Source: Pseudomonas sp. p1(2021b) (GTDB lineage Bacteria > Pseudomonadota > Gammaproteobacteria > Pseudomonadales > Pseudomonadaceae). Taken from it: 64,000 nt of DNA. Below the pieces are notes generated by a model. It was not told where the DNA came from and searched no databases. It saw nothing but the letters and a program-made list of their open reading frames with translations. This document shows, one piece after another, positions 18,691-27,484 of the stretch (the first letter of the stretch is position 1; each line of letters begins with the position of its first letter). Both the position numbers and the translations under genes were made by a program. The stretch lies in contig NZ_CP083746.1 in assembly GCF_020151015.1 (NCBI RefSeq), forward strand, positions 4,059,001-4,123,000. The letters run 5' to 3'.

Positions 18691-20513
18691 TTGAGCTGCT
18701 CCAATGCCGAGGTGAAGGCACTGGCGCCCTGCTCGGCCGAGCTGAACGCCACGCGCATGAAGCCGAACAGCTCGCGCCCCATGCCCAGGTCGTTGCCCTG
18801 GGGCGCCGTGGGCAGGTCACGGGTTGCCAGCTCTTCGGCCGACACCATGACCTGCAGCGTGCCTTCGACACCGTCGACCCGCACGATATCACCATCGCGC
18901 ACCCGCGCCAGCGGGCCGCCATCGTAGGCCTCCGGACACACATGGATCGCCGCCGGGATCTTGCCCGAAGCGCCGGACATCCGCCCGTCGGTCACCAGTG
19001 CGACCTTGTAGCCGCGGTCCTGCAGCACGCCGAGGAACGGGGTCAGCTTGTGCAGCTCGGGCATGCCGTTGCAACGCGGGCCCTGGAAGCGCACCACGGC
19101 GACGAAGTCACGCTCCAGTTCACCGGCCTTGAAGGCATCGGCCAACGATTGCTGGTCATGGAACACCCGCGCTGGCGCTTCCACCACCTGATGCTCGGGC
19201 GCCACGGCCGAGACCTTCATGACGCCCCGCCCGAGATTGCCGTTCATCACCCGCAGACCGCCTTCGGCCGAGAATGGCCGCGCCACCGGGCGCAGGATGC
19301 TTTCGTCCAGGCTCTGGCGTGGGCCTTCACGCCAGACCAGCTTGCCCTCCTCCAGGAACGGCTCCTGGGTGTAGCGGCGCAAGCCGTGTCCGGCCACGGT
19401 ATTGACGTCCTCGTGCAGCAGCCCGGCATCGAGCAGTTCGCGAATGAGGAAGGCCATGCCACCGGCGGCCTGGAAGTGGTTGATGTCGGCCTTGCCATTG
19501 GGATAGACGTGGGACAGGGTCGGCACCACTTCGGACAGGTCCGCCATGTCCTGCCAGGTCAGCTGGATGCCCGCAGCCTGGGCGATGGCCGGGATGTGCA
19601 GGGTATGGTTGGTGGAGCCCCCTGTGGAATGCAGGGCGACGATGGCGTTGACCAGGGCCTTTTCATCGACGATCTCGCCCAGCGGCATGAAGCTGCCGCT
19701 GGCCTTGGTCATGCGCGTGACCTGCTGCGCCGCCTCGGCGGTCAGGGCGTCGCGCAGCGGGGTGTAGGGGTTGACGAAGGAGGCCCCCGGCAAGTGCAGG
19801 CCCATCACTTCCATCACCAGCTGGTTGGTGTTGGCCGTGCCGTAGAAGGTACAGGTCCCGGGGCTGTGGTAGGACTTCATCTCCGACTCCAGCAGCTCCT
19901 CGCGGCTGGCCTTGCCTTCGGCGTAGCGCTGGCGCACGTCGGCCTTTTCCTTGTTGGAGATGCCCGACGGCATCGGCCCACCCGGCACGAAGATGGTCGG
20001 CAGGTGACCGAAGCGCAGGGCGCCCATCATCAGGCCGGGGACGATCTTGTCGCAGATACCCAGCATCAGCGCCGCATCGAACATGTTGTGCGACAGCGCG
20101 ATGGCCGTGGACAGGGCGATCACCTCACGGCTGGCGATGGCCAGCTCCATGCCCGGCTCGCCCTGGGTGACACCGTCGCACATGGCCGGCACGCCACCGG
20201 CGAACTGCCCGACCGAGCCGATCTCGCGCAGGGCCTGCTTGATCTGTTCCGGGAAGTGCTGGTACGGCTGGTGGGCCGAGAGCATGTCGTTGTAGGCCGA
20301 GACGATGGCCACGTTGGCGGCGTTCATCAGGCGCAGGCTTTGCTTGTCCTGGGCGCCACAGCCGGCCACGCCATGGGCGAAGTTCGCACATTGCAGGCTG
20401 GCGCGCATGGGGCCGTCGCTGGCCGCGCCGCGAATCAGCTCCAGGTAGCGTTCACGGGTGGCACGGCTGCGTTCGACCAACCGTTCGGTGACCTCAAGGA
20501 TGCGCGGATGCAT
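18687..20513 (-). CDS. edd: Phosphogluconate dehydratase (Entner-Doudoroff)
   Basis: Dehydrates 6-phosphogluconate to KDPG using an iron-sulfur cluster. 608 residues of the IlvD/Edd family, with conserved Cys-containing segments [20 protein letters not shown] and [12 protein letters not shown]. First gene of edd-glk, divergent from gap. The space between carries HexR boxes. Its product KDPG is both the Eda substrate and the HexR inducer, so pathway flux feeds back on zwf, edd and gap. Confidence 0.96.
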   Translation of the reverse strand: MHPRILEVTERLVERSRATRERYLELIRGAASDGPMRASLQCANFAHGVAGCGAQDKQSLRLMNAANVAIVSAYNDMLSAHQPYQHFPEQIKQALREIGSVGQFAGGVPAMCDGVTQGEPGMELAIASREVIALSTAIALSHNMFDAALMLGICDKIVPGLMMGALRFGHLPTIFVPGGPMPSGISNKEKADVRQRYAEGKASREELLESEMKSYHSPGTCTFYGTANTNQLVMEVMGLHLPGASFVNPYTPLRDALTAEAAQQVTRMTKASGSFMPLGEIVDEKALVNAIVALHSTGGSTNHTLHIPAIAQAAGIQLTWQDMADLSEVVPTLSHVYPNGKADINHFQAAGGMAFLIRELLDAGLLHEDVNTVAGHGLRRYTQEPFLEEGKLVWREGPRQSLDESILRPVARPFSAEGGLRVMNGNLGRGVMKVSAVAPEHQVVEAPARVFHDQQSLADAFKAGELERDFVAVVRFQGPRCNGMPELHKLTPFLGVLQDRGYKVALVTDGRMSGASGKIPAAIHVCPEAYDGGPLARVRDGDIVRVDGVEGTLQVMVSAEELATRDLPTAPQGNDLGMGRELFGFMRVAFSSAEQGASAFTSALEQLK

Positions 20514-20615
20514 GTACTGGACTCCAGGCTAACTGTGGGGTGGTGTCTTCGGGCATTTCCCCTCCAAACGATTGCGGCCTAGGCTCAAGGTAAGGGTGCC
20601 TGACGCGATCACGGG

Positions 20616-20652
20616 GTGGTCTGCCCGACCACTCGTTGTAGGTTTAACAAAA
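20616..20652. promoter_or_regulatory. HexR-type site on the edd side of the edd/gap intergenic region
   Basis: TTGT-N7-ACAA at 20636-20650 fits the half-site pattern described for HexR in P. putida. It lies about 125 nt upstream of the edd start, and a short inverted repeat GTGGTC / GACCAC (20616-20632) lies next to it. It is less symmetric than the zwf and gap boxes. Confidence 0.6.
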
Positions 20653-20698
20653 TACTGCCATCAAAAAGGCTTGTTTTCTATCCTGCGAGGAATAATCT

Positions 20699-20714
20699 TG
20701 TAATTCCAATAACA
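20699..20714. promoter_or_regulatory. HexR operator upstream of gap
   Basis: TGTAAT-TCCA-ATAACA has the same 6-4-6 architecture as the zwf box, with a single mismatch in the inverted repeat. It lies 63 nt upstream of the gap start codon. Confidence 0.75.
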
Positions 20715-20777
20715 AAACCGTTTCAGTGAAGTCCCCTTTTTGCCACAGGCTTCACCCGGACCGCCAGAGGTAATGCC

Positions 20778-21779
20778 ATGACCCTTCGCATCGCCATCAA
20801 TGGATTTGGCCGCATCGGACGCAACGTCCTGCGCGCACTCTATACCCAAGGCTACCGCCAGGACCTGCAGGTCGTCGCCATCAACGACCTGGGCGACAGT
20901 GCGATGAACGCCCACCTGCTCAAGTACGACAGCGTGCACGGCACGTTCGAGGCCAGCGTCGAAGCCGACCAGGAGAGCCTGACGGTCAACGGCGACCGCA
21001 TCTCGGTCAGCGCCATCCGCAACCCGGCGGAGCTGCCGTGGAAAGCCGAGGGCGTGGATGTGGTGTTCGAATGCACTGGCCTGTTCACCGACCGGGCCAA
21101 GGCCGCCGCCCACCTGGCCGCCGGGGCACGCAAGGTGATCGTCTCGGCACCGGCCAAGGGCGCCGACGCGACGGTGGTCTACGGGGTCAACCATGACATC
21201 CTGCGGGCCTCGCACCAGGTCATTTCCAACGCCTCTTGCACCACCAACTGCCTGGCCCCGATCGCTCAGGTGCTGGAGCGCGAGTTCGGCATCGAGCAAG
21301 GGTTGATGACCACCATCCACGCCTACACCAACGACCAGGTGCTCACCGACGTGTACCACAGCGACCCTTACCGGGCGCGTTCGGCTACCCAGTCGATGAT
21401 CCCGAGCAAGACCGGCGCCGCCGAAGCCGTGGGCCTGGTGCTGCCAGAGCTGGCCGGCAAGCTCACTGGCATGGCCGTGCGGGTACCGGTGATCAATGTG
21501 TCGCTGGTGGACCTGACCGTCAACCTCAAGCGCGAGGTGAGTGCCGAGCAGGTCAACCAGCTGTTCCTCGAGGCCAGCCGGCACTCTCGGGTACTGGGCT
21601 ACAACGCCTTGCCGCTGGTGTCGTGCGACTTCAACCACAACCCGTTGTCGTCGATCTTCGATGCCAACCATACTCGGGCCAACGGGCGGATGCTCAAGGT
21701 ACTGGCCTGGTACGACAACGAATGGGGCTTCTCCAACCGCATGCTGGATAACTGTCTGGCGTTGTGCAACGCCCGTTGA
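20778..21779 (+). CDS. gap: Glyceraldehyde-3-phosphate dehydrogenase, type I
   Basis: Converts glyceraldehyde-3-phosphate (made by Eda) to 1,3-bisphosphoglycerate. 333 residues: NAD-binding [10 protein letters not shown] near the N-terminus and the active-site C154 in [12 protein letters not shown]. The neighbourhood (edd divergent, HexR box upstream) identifies it as the glycolytic, HexR-controlled paralogue. A long inverted repeat (21802-21840) follows the stop. Confidence 0.96.
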   Translation: MTLRIAINGFGRIGRNVLRALYTQGYRQDLQVVAINDLGDSAMNAHLLKYDSVHGTFEASVEADQESLTVNGDRISVSAIRNPAELPWKAEGVDVVFECTGLFTDRAKAAAHLAAGARKVIVSAPAKGADATVVYGVNHDILRASHQVISNASCTTNCLAPIAQVLEREFGIEQGLMTTIHAYTNDQVLTDVYHSDPYRARSATQSMIPSKTGAAEAVGLVLPELAGKLTGMAVRVPVINVSLVDLTVNLKREVSAEQVNQLFLEASRHSRVLGYNALPLVSCDFNHNPLSSIFDANHTRANGRMLKVLAWYDNEWGFSNRMLDNCLALCNAR

Positions 21780-21801
21780 CGTAACGCACTACGATGCCTA
21801 G

Positions 21802-21840
21802 GAGATCGCGCGCCGCCCGCGCGGCGCTCGATCTCACAGG
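21802..21840. repeat. GATCTC-type long inverted repeat after gap
   Basis: GAGATCGCGCGCCGC pairs with GCGGCGCTCGATCTC (one mismatch in 15), forming a very GC-rich hairpin. The same sequence family recurs at 26262-26301. There is no T-run. It is distinct from the GTAGGAGCGG REP family. Confidence 0.8.
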
Positions 21841-21911
21841 CACCGCAGCCGTCAAGGCAAACATAAAAAATGCAGATTCGCGCCGATTGCATGTTGGACT
21901 TGACCAACAGG

Positions 21912-21930
21912 GCAGATGATAAGCATTATC
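21912..21930. promoter_or_regulatory. Fur box upstream of the ECF sigma factor gene
   Basis: The 19-mer GCAGATGATAAGCATTATC matches the Fur consensus at 15 of 19 positions, including TGATAA-N2-ATTATC. It lies 29-47 nt upstream of the GTG start, so iron sufficiency should silence the sigma factor. Confidence 0.85.
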
Positions 21931-21958
21931 ATTCGCCTCTCGTTGGTCAGGTTTTCCC

Positions 21959-22471
21959 GTGAGTCAGTCCCGCTTCGATACCGTCTTCCTCACCCAGCGC
22001 CTTACCTTGCTGCGCACACTGCAGCGCATGGTCGGTAACCCCAGCACGGCCGAGGACCTGCTGCAGGAAACCTACCTGCGGGTCACCCGTGCCCTGGGCG
22101 AGCGACCGATCGAGCACCTCGAGCCCTTCGTGTTCCAGACAGCGCGCAACCTCGCCCTGGACCACCTACGTGCACGCAAGGTGCAGGCACGTACATTGGT
22201 CGACGATGTGCCCGACGACATCTTGTACAACGTCGCTGCCCCCACCACCAGCAACGAAGATGCCGCCCACGCCGAGCAGTTGCTCGAGCGCTTGAGCATC
22301 AGCCTCGGCCAATTGACCCCGCGCCAGCAACGTATCTTCATCCTCAGCCGCCTGCATGGCGCCAGCTACCTGGAAATCGCCGACCAACTGAAGGTTTCGG
22401 CCAGCACCGTGCAGAAGGAGCTCAAGCTGATCATGGCGATCTGCATGGGCGTGGCCGAGCGCCTCGAGTAA
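21959..22471 (+). CDS. FecI-family ECF sigma factor (iron/heme uptake)
   Basis: 170 residues with sigma-70 region 2 (LLRTLQRMVGNPSTAEDLLQ, then FQTARNLALDHLR) and region 4 (LTPRQQRIFILSRLHG followed by a helix-turn-helix EIADQLKVSASTVQKEL). It starts at GTG 21959, just after a Fur box. Together with the FecR-like protein and TonB receptor downstream it forms a cell-surface signalling cassette: iron starvation lifts Fur, the sigma factor is made, and ligand at the receptor releases it to transcribe the receptor gene. The gene pair with heme receptor and heme oxygenase resembles Has-type heme signalling. Confidence 0.9.
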   Translation: MSQSRFDTVFLTQRLTLLRTLQRMVGNPSTAEDLLQETYLRVTRALGERPIEHLEPFVFQTARNLALDHLRARKVQARTLVDDVPDDILYNVAAPTTSNEDAAHAEQLLERLSISLGQLTPRQQRIFILSRLHGASYLEIADQLKVSASTVQKELKLIMAICMGVAERLE

Positions 22472-22562
22472 CCGCCACTCGCCGGTCGGCCCGGGCAAGG
22501 CGCTTGCCATGGCTTCGCGCAGCCGTGATCATTTGCGAAAAGACCTACAGCAAGGATTCTTC

Positions 22563-23519
22563 GTGACAGACAGCCCAGCCCCTCGCCCATCACCTGCAGG
22601 GCCTGACGCCCGTGCCATGGACGAGGCGCTGGACTGGCTCGTGCGCCTGCAGTGCGCCAGCGACGAGGACACCCGGGCCTTCGAAGCCTGGCTGGGTGCG
22701 GCTGAGGAAAACGCCGCAGCCTATGTACGTGCCGAGGCCCTGTGGAACGGCGCTCCCTTGCGCCAGGCCGCCGCGCAACTGCACCAGGCCCAGCGCCGAT
22801 CCCTGGTCGCACGTCTGCACACCCATCGCAAGCCCCTGGCTACCGCCGCGGTATTGCTGGTCGGGCTGCTCACCTTCGGCAACCTGCCGATGCGCCTGCA
22901 GGCCGACCACCTGACAGTGGTCGGCGAACGCCAGCGCCTGCAACTGGACGATGGCGCCAAGGTGCTGCTCAATACCGACTCGGCCTTCGCCAGTGACCTG
23001 CGCAACGGCCAGCAGGTCGCACGCCTGCTCAAGGGCGAGGCCTATTTCCAGGTGCCTGGCAATACCACATCGCCCCTGCACATCCAGGCCGGCCCTTTGC
23101 GCGCGCAGGCGAGCGACACCGATTTCGCCGTGCGCTACCTCGATGGCCAGGCCCAGGTCAGGGTGCAACGCGGCGATGTGGACGTGCAGGCGCCGAGCGA
23201 TCAACGCATTCGCCTCAGTGCCGGCGACAGCATCAGCGTCGGGCCCCAGGGCTTCGGTGAACGCGAGCGCGCGGACCTGCGCAAGGACCTGGCCTGGATC
23301 GATGGGCGCCTGGTGTTCGAGAATTGCCCGCTGAGCCAGGTGCTCGCTGAGGTGCAGCGCTATTACCCAGGCTGGATCATCAACCGCAACGCACGCCTCG
23401 ATCAGGTCGCGGTGACTGGCAACTACCGCCTCGACCAACCGCTGGAAACCCTGCGCGCCCTCGCCCACATCACGTCGGCACAACTGCATGAATACCCGGC
23501 GCTGGTGATCATCAACTGA
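22563..23519 (+). CDS. FecR-family anti-sigma/sigma-regulatory protein
   Basis: 318 residues. The N-terminal cytoplasmic segment (about 18-60, EALDWLVRLQ, DTRAFEAWL) is the sigma-binding DUF4880-type part. One membrane helix lies near 93-110 (TAAVLLVGLLTFGNL). The periplasmic FecR domain and a C-terminal STN-like segment (FENCPLSQVLAEVQRYYPG) contact the receptor. The GTG start at 22563 is chosen because AAGGA lies 6 nt upstream; an in-frame ATG at 22509 has no such site. It relays receptor occupancy to the sigma factor encoded upstream. Confidence 0.88.
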   Translation: MTDSPAPRPSPAGPDARAMDEALDWLVRLQCASDEDTRAFEAWLGAAEENAAAYVRAEALWNGAPLRQAAAQLHQAQRRSLVARLHTHRKPLATAAVLLVGLLTFGNLPMRLQADHLTVVGERQRLQLDDGAKVLLNTDSAFASDLRNGQQVARLLKGEAYFQVPGNTTSPLHIQAGPLRAQASDTDFAVRYLDGQAQVRVQRGDVDVQAPSDQRIRLSAGDSISVGPQGFGERERADLRKDLAWIDGRLVFENCPLSQVLAEVQRYYPGWIINRNARLDQVAVTGNYRLDQPLETLRALAHITSAQLHEYPALVIIN

Positions 23520-23582
23520 TCCACTGATTATTTTTACGCGATCAGCACCCTGCATCCGTCTCGTTATGGCCAATGCAACTGA

Positions 23583-23602
23583 TTCTTGTTTGAAAACAAG
23601 AA
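23583..23602. promoter_or_regulatory. Perfect palindrome upstream of the heme receptor gene
   Basis: Nine-nt arms TTCTTGTTT and AAACAAGAA separated by GA, 44 nt before the receptor start codon. It lies in the 126-nt fecR-receptor gap where the ECF-dependent promoter is expected. It may be an operator or a stem in the 5' leader; I know no regulator with this site. Confidence 0.5.
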
Positions 23603-23645
23603 CAGTCATCACCTATAACAGTTCGCGCGTCAGGGAGCGCCTTCG

Positions 23646-26234
23646 ATGTCCACAGGTCCAACTCGCCCGTCCAACCCGCCCCGCCGTATGGGGCAATTGT
23701 CCCTGCTGACCTTGGCCCTGCTCGCCAGCGGCACCTGCAGCCTGCCAGCGCTGGCTGCGGAGCCGGCCCAAGCCAGCAGCCCACGCATGGGCGACTACCG
23801 CTTCGCCATCGACCAGCAGCCTTTGGTTGCAGCAATCAATGCGTTCAGCCAGGTCACCGGCTGGCAGGTCGGCTTCAGCGCAGAGGTGGCCGAAGGTGTT
23901 TCCTCGCCAGGCGTGCAGGGCTCGCTGACGCCGCAAACAGCGCTGCGCCGCCTGCTGCAAGGTACCGGGCTCCAGTTCCGCACCATCAGCAACGGCAATG
24001 TCGTGCTGGAGCGCCAGGCGACCGGCAACACCATTGCCCTGCAACAACTGACGGTCAGCGCCACCCGCAGCGCACAGGACGTCAGCCAGGTGCCGAGCAC
24101 GGTGACCGTGCAGACCCGCGAACAGCTCGACCGGCAGAACGTCAACACCATCCAGGACATGGTGCGCTACGAGCCCGGAGTATCGGTCGCCGGCACCGGC
24201 CAGCGCAGTGGCTTGAACGGCTTCAACATTCGCGGCATCGACCGCGAACGCATCCTGACCCAGGTCGACGGCGTCTCGATCCCCGACAGCTTCTTCTACG
24301 GCCCCTACGCGCAAACCCAACGCAACTATGTCGACCCCGAGATCGTCAAGCGCGTGGAAATCCTGCGCGGCCCGGCATCGGTGCTGTACGGCAGCAACGC
24401 CATCGGCGGTGCGGTGAGCTATTTCACCCTCGACCCGGACGACATCATCAAGCCCGGCAAGGACGTCGGTGCCCGCCTGAAGACCGGCTACAGCTCCGCC
24501 GATGAAAGCTGGTTGAACTCGGCCACCGTCGCCGGCCGCCAAGACGCCTTCGACGGCCTGCTGCACCTGAGCCAGCGCAACGGCCACGAGACCGAGAGCT
24601 ACGGCAGGCATGGCGGCACCGGCCTGGACCGCACCGAAGCCAACCCGGTGGACGCGCGCACCACCAACGTGCTGGCCAAGCTGGGCTGGAACTACACCGA
24701 CGACGCGCGCCTGGGCTTGACCTACGAGCGCTACAAGGATGACCGCGACCAGAACATGCTCAGTGCGGTAGGCGGCCCCTTCATCCCTGGCATGGGCGCG
24801 ATGAACATGTACCGCGCCCGTACCGGCAACGACACCATCACCCGCGAGCGCTTCGGCATCAACCATGAGTTCGGGCTCGACAGCCTGCTGGCCGACCACG
24901 TGAAGTGGAGCCTGAACTACCAGATTGCCAAGACCGACCAAAGCACCGAGGAGATCTATGCCCCGAGAGTGCGTGAGGTACTGCGCACCCGCAGCACCAC
25001 CTACAAGGATCGTCAATGGGTCTTCGATGCGCAGCTGGACAAGGCATTCAACCTGGGCGAAACCGAACACCTGCTGACCTACGGCACGACCTTCAAGCAT
25101 GACAAGGTGACCGGTTCGCGCAGCGGTACCGGCACCTGCCTGTCGGTTGGCAGGGGCTGCCCGGCCCCAGGCGCGGACAGCCCGGCAGATGGCCAGGTAC
25201 TGGTCAGTGATTTCCCGGACCCGACGGTCGATACCTACAGCCTGTTCGCCCAGGATGAAATCCGCTGGAACAACTGGACCTTCCTGCCCGGCGCCCGCTA
25301 CGACTACACCCGCATGAAACCGAAAATGACCGACGCGTTCCTGCGTGGCCTGGAGAACGGCGACGGCAGCGCGCAGAACGTCGACGACTCGACCAAGCAC
25401 TGGCATCGCCTGTCGCCCAAGCTGGGCGTCACCTATGCCTTCAACGACCATTACACCTGGTACGGCCAGTACGCCGAAGGCTTCCGCACGCCGACCGCCA
25501 AGGCCATGTACGGTCGTTTCGAAAACGCGGAGCTGGGCTACAGCGTCCAAGGCAACCCGAACCTGGAGCCTGAAAAGAGCAAGAGCTATGAAACCGGCCT
25601 GCGTGGCCACTTCGACGCGGGCAGCTTCGATGTCGCGGTGTTCTACAACAAGTACCGTGACTTCATCGACGAGGATGCGGTCAAGAGCCTGGACCTGCTG
25701 CCCACCTACCAGGCCAACAACATCAGGCATGCCACCATCAAGGGCGCCGAGGTCAAGGGCCGCCTTGACCTCGGCCACTTCGGCGCGCCGCAGGGCCTGT
25801 ACACCCAAGGCTCGATCGCCTATGCCTATGGCCGCAACGACGACACCGGCCAGCCATTGAACGCCGTCAACCCGCTGACCGGCGTGTTCGGGCTGGGCTA
25901 CGAGCAACCGGGCTACGGCGCACAGGTCAGCTGGACGCTGGTCAAGCGCAAGACCCGTGTCGATGACGACACCTTCTTCGCTCCGGATGGCCAGAGCACC
26001 AAGTTCCGTACCCCTGGCTACGGGGTACTGGACCTGACCGGTTTCTACAAGGTGACCGACGACCTCACGGTCAACGCCGGCCTGTACAACCTCACCGACA
26101 AGAAGTACTGGCAGTGGGACTCGGTACGCCGCTACGACGGCCAGGGCGAGGCCGCCGTGACCCAGCCGGCCAACCTCGACCGCCTGACGGCGCCAGGGCG
26201 TAACTTCGCGATCAACTTGGTGTGGGATATCTGA
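23646..26234 (+). CDS. TonB-dependent heme/hemoglobin-type outer-membrane receptor with signalling domain
   Basis: 862 residues: signal peptide (cleavage near ALA-AEPA), an N-terminal signalling STN domain (about 48-105, YRFAIDQQPLVAAINAFSQ), a TonB-box/plug (from about 135, LQQLTVSATR) and a 22-strand barrel. The heme-receptor motifs are present: a FRAP-like GFRTPTAKAMYG and NPNL in GNPNLEPEKS. The STN domain explains the upstream FecIR pair. With the heme oxygenase gene downstream, heme or a heme protein is the likely ligand, though which one cannot be told. A terminal aliphatic residue (VWDI) replaces the usual Phe. Confidence 0.9.
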   Translation: MSTGPTRPSNPPRRMGQLSLLTLALLASGTCSLPALAAEPAQASSPRMGDYRFAIDQQPLVAAINAFSQVTGWQVGFSAEVAEGVSSPGVQGSLTPQTALRRLLQGTGLQFRTISNGNVVLERQATGNTIALQQLTVSATRSAQDVSQVPSTVTVQTREQLDRQNVNTIQDMVRYEPGVSVAGTGQRSGLNGFNIRGIDRERILTQVDGVSIPDSFFYGPYAQTQRNYVDPEIVKRVEILRGPASVLYGSNAIGGAVSYFTLDPDDIIKPGKDVGARLKTGYSSADESWLNSATVAGRQDAFDGLLHLSQRNGHETESYGRHGGTGLDRTEANPVDARTTNVLAKLGWNYTDDARLGLTYERYKDDRDQNMLSAVGGPFIPGMGAMNMYRARTGNDTITRERFGINHEFGLDSLLADHVKWSLNYQIAKTDQSTEEIYAPRVREVLRTRSTTYKDRQWVFDAQLDKAFNLGETEHLLTYGTTFKHDKVTGSRSGTGTCLSVGRGCPAPGADSPADGQVLVSDFPDPTVDTYSLFAQDEIRWNNWTFLPGARYDYTRMKPKMTDAFLRGLENGDGSAQNVDDSTKHWHRLSPKLGVTYAFNDHYTWYGQYAEGFRTPTAKAMYGRFENAELGYSVQGNPNLEPEKSKSYETGLRGHFDAGSFDVAVFYNKYRDFIDEDAVKSLDLLPTYQANNIRHATIKGAEVKGRLDLGHFGAPQGLYTQGSIAYAYGRNDDTGQPLNAVNPLTGVFGLGYEQPGYGAQVSWTLVKRKTRVDDDTFFAPDGQSTKFRTPGYGVLDLTGFYKVTDDLTVNAGLYNLTDKKYWQWDSVRRYDGQGEAAVTQPANLDRLTAPGRNFAINLVWDI

Positions 26235-26261
26235 GCCGTTCGCCGCAGCGGCCTGGGTGTC

Positions 26262-26301
26262 TGTGAGATCGAGCGCCGCGCGGGCGGCGCTCGATCTCAC
26301 A
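26262..26301. repeat. GATCTC-type long inverted repeat after the heme receptor
   Basis: Perfect 18-nt arms (TGTGAGATCGAGCGCCGC and its complement) with a 4-nt loop, 27 nt after the receptor stop. Same family as 21802-21840. It may block or protect the 3' end of the receptor message before the heme oxygenase gene. Confidence 0.85.
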
Positions 26302-26412
26302 AACAACACCTACCCCAAGAGGTACGCCCTCCTAAACCAAACAGAATTTTTACGTCCAGCCACCACCTCGTTCGTCTTGTCACTAGAGCCCAATTTCCCA
26401 AGGACCCACCCC

Positions 26413-27003
26413 ATGACCACCACTTCCCTGCGCTCCCAGCGCCTGAACCAGGTCACCCACGCCCCCCACAGCGAACTCGACGCCCTGGTCAAATCCCACA
26501 CGCCATTCGACAGTCGCGAAAGCTTCGCCCGCTTCGTGGTTGCCCAGTACCTGTTCCAGTCCGAGCTCAAGGCCCTGTACAACGACCCGAAACTGATCGC
26601 CCTCTTCCCCGACCTGGCCGCCCGCTGCCGTGCCGAGCAAGCCCGTCTGGACCTGGCCGACCTGGATACCGAAGTGCCCGCCCCGGTGCCCGGTGCCCTG
26701 CACAACCCGAGCCTTGGCCAGGCCTTGGGCTGGATCTTCGTCTCCGAAGGCTCCAAACTGGGCGCTGCGTTCCTGATCAAGCGTGCCGTGGCCCTGGAGC
26801 TGTCCGAGCGTTTCGGTGCCCGTCACCTGGGTGAGCCGGAAGGTGGCCGCGCCGAAGGCTGGAAGCAGTTCACCCGGATCCTCGACAGCCTGGCACTGTC
26901 GCCCGAAGAGGATGCCGCCGCCGAGCGTGGCGCGGTCGAGGCCTTCGAGCGTTTCACCGAGTTGCTCAAGCACGCCTATGCCGCGGATGCCGCACTGGCC
27001 TGA
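26413..27003 (+). CDS. hemO: Biliverdin-producing heme oxygenase, PigA/HemO type
   Basis: Opens the heme ring to biliverdin, CO and Fe2+, freeing iron from imported heme in the cytoplasm. 196 residues, all-helical. Proximal heme ligand is H19 in THAPHSELD; the distal helix is LGWIFVSEGSKLGAAF. N12 and F109 align with Asn19 and Phe117 of P. aeruginosa PigA, the residues known to rotate heme and give the delta/beta rather than alpha biliverdin. The start at 26413 has AAGGA upstream. It lies 178 nt after the receptor gene in the same direction, past a long hairpin, and may be partly independent. Confidence 0.92.
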   Translation: MTTTSLRSQRLNQVTHAPHSELDALVKSHTPFDSRESFARFVVAQYLFQSELKALYNDPKLIALFPDLAARCRAEQARLDLADLDTEVPAPVPGALHNPSLGQALGWIFVSEGSKLGAAFLIKRAVALELSERFGARHLGEPEGGRAEGWKQFTRILDSLALSPEEDAAAERGAVEAFERFTELLKHAYAADAALA

Positions 27004-27058
27004 CACGCTTCACCCGGCCATCCGCTACGATGGCCGGGCCGTTCATTGCAGTGAGACC

Positions 27059-27484
27059 ATGACCCGACCTGCCCGCTCGAAACTGTCCCGCCTGTTGTTC
27101 GCGCTCCTGGCCTACATCAGCCTGGGCATCGGCCTCGTGGCCATCGTTATCCCCGGCCTGCCGACCACCGAGTTCATCCTGCTCGCCGCCTGGGCCGCCA
27201 CCCGCAGCTCCCCGCGCCTGAGCGCCTGGCTGGAGAGCCATCGCCTGTTCGGCCCGATCTTGTACAACTGGCGCCATGGCAAGGTGATCCAGCGCCGGGC
27301 CAAGGTCAGCGCCACCGTCAGCATGCTGCTGTGTGCCGGGTTGATGCTGATATTTCTGGAAGCGCGCTGGCCGGTGTTCCTGGCCATCGGCGGCATGACC
27401 CTGGGCAACCTGTGGATATGGTCGCGCCCGGAACGCCCCACTCCGCCCACCTCGGACGAAGGTTCACAAGCTCAGCACTCCTGA
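27059..27484 (+). CDS. DUF454 (YbaN-family) inner-membrane protein
   Basis: 141 residues with two hydrophobic hairpins: residues about 10-45 (LFALLAYISLGIGLVAIVIPGLPTTEFILLAA, here described in part) and about 85-115. The IPGLPTTEF(I/L)L motif defines DUF454. It starts 55 nt after the heme oxygenase gene. In other proteobacteria such proteins sit beside heme oxygenase or iron genes, so a role in heme/iron handling is possible but unproven. Its end overlaps the convergent arcD-like gene by 21 nt. No function is claimed. Confidence 0.8.
   Translation: MTRPARSKLSRLLFALLAYISLGIGLVAIVIPGLPTTEFILLAAWAATRSSPRLSAWLESHRLFGPILYNWRHGKVIQRRAKVSATVSMLLCAGLMLIFLEARWPVFLAIGGMTLGNLWIWSRPERPTPPTSDEGSQAQHS

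Noticed and set aside
23613..26309. 898-codon open frame antisense to the heme receptor
   Set aside because: Mirror of a high-GC3 gene on the other strand; no family motifs, Gln/Val/Ala-rich shadow composition and no Shine-Dalgarno.
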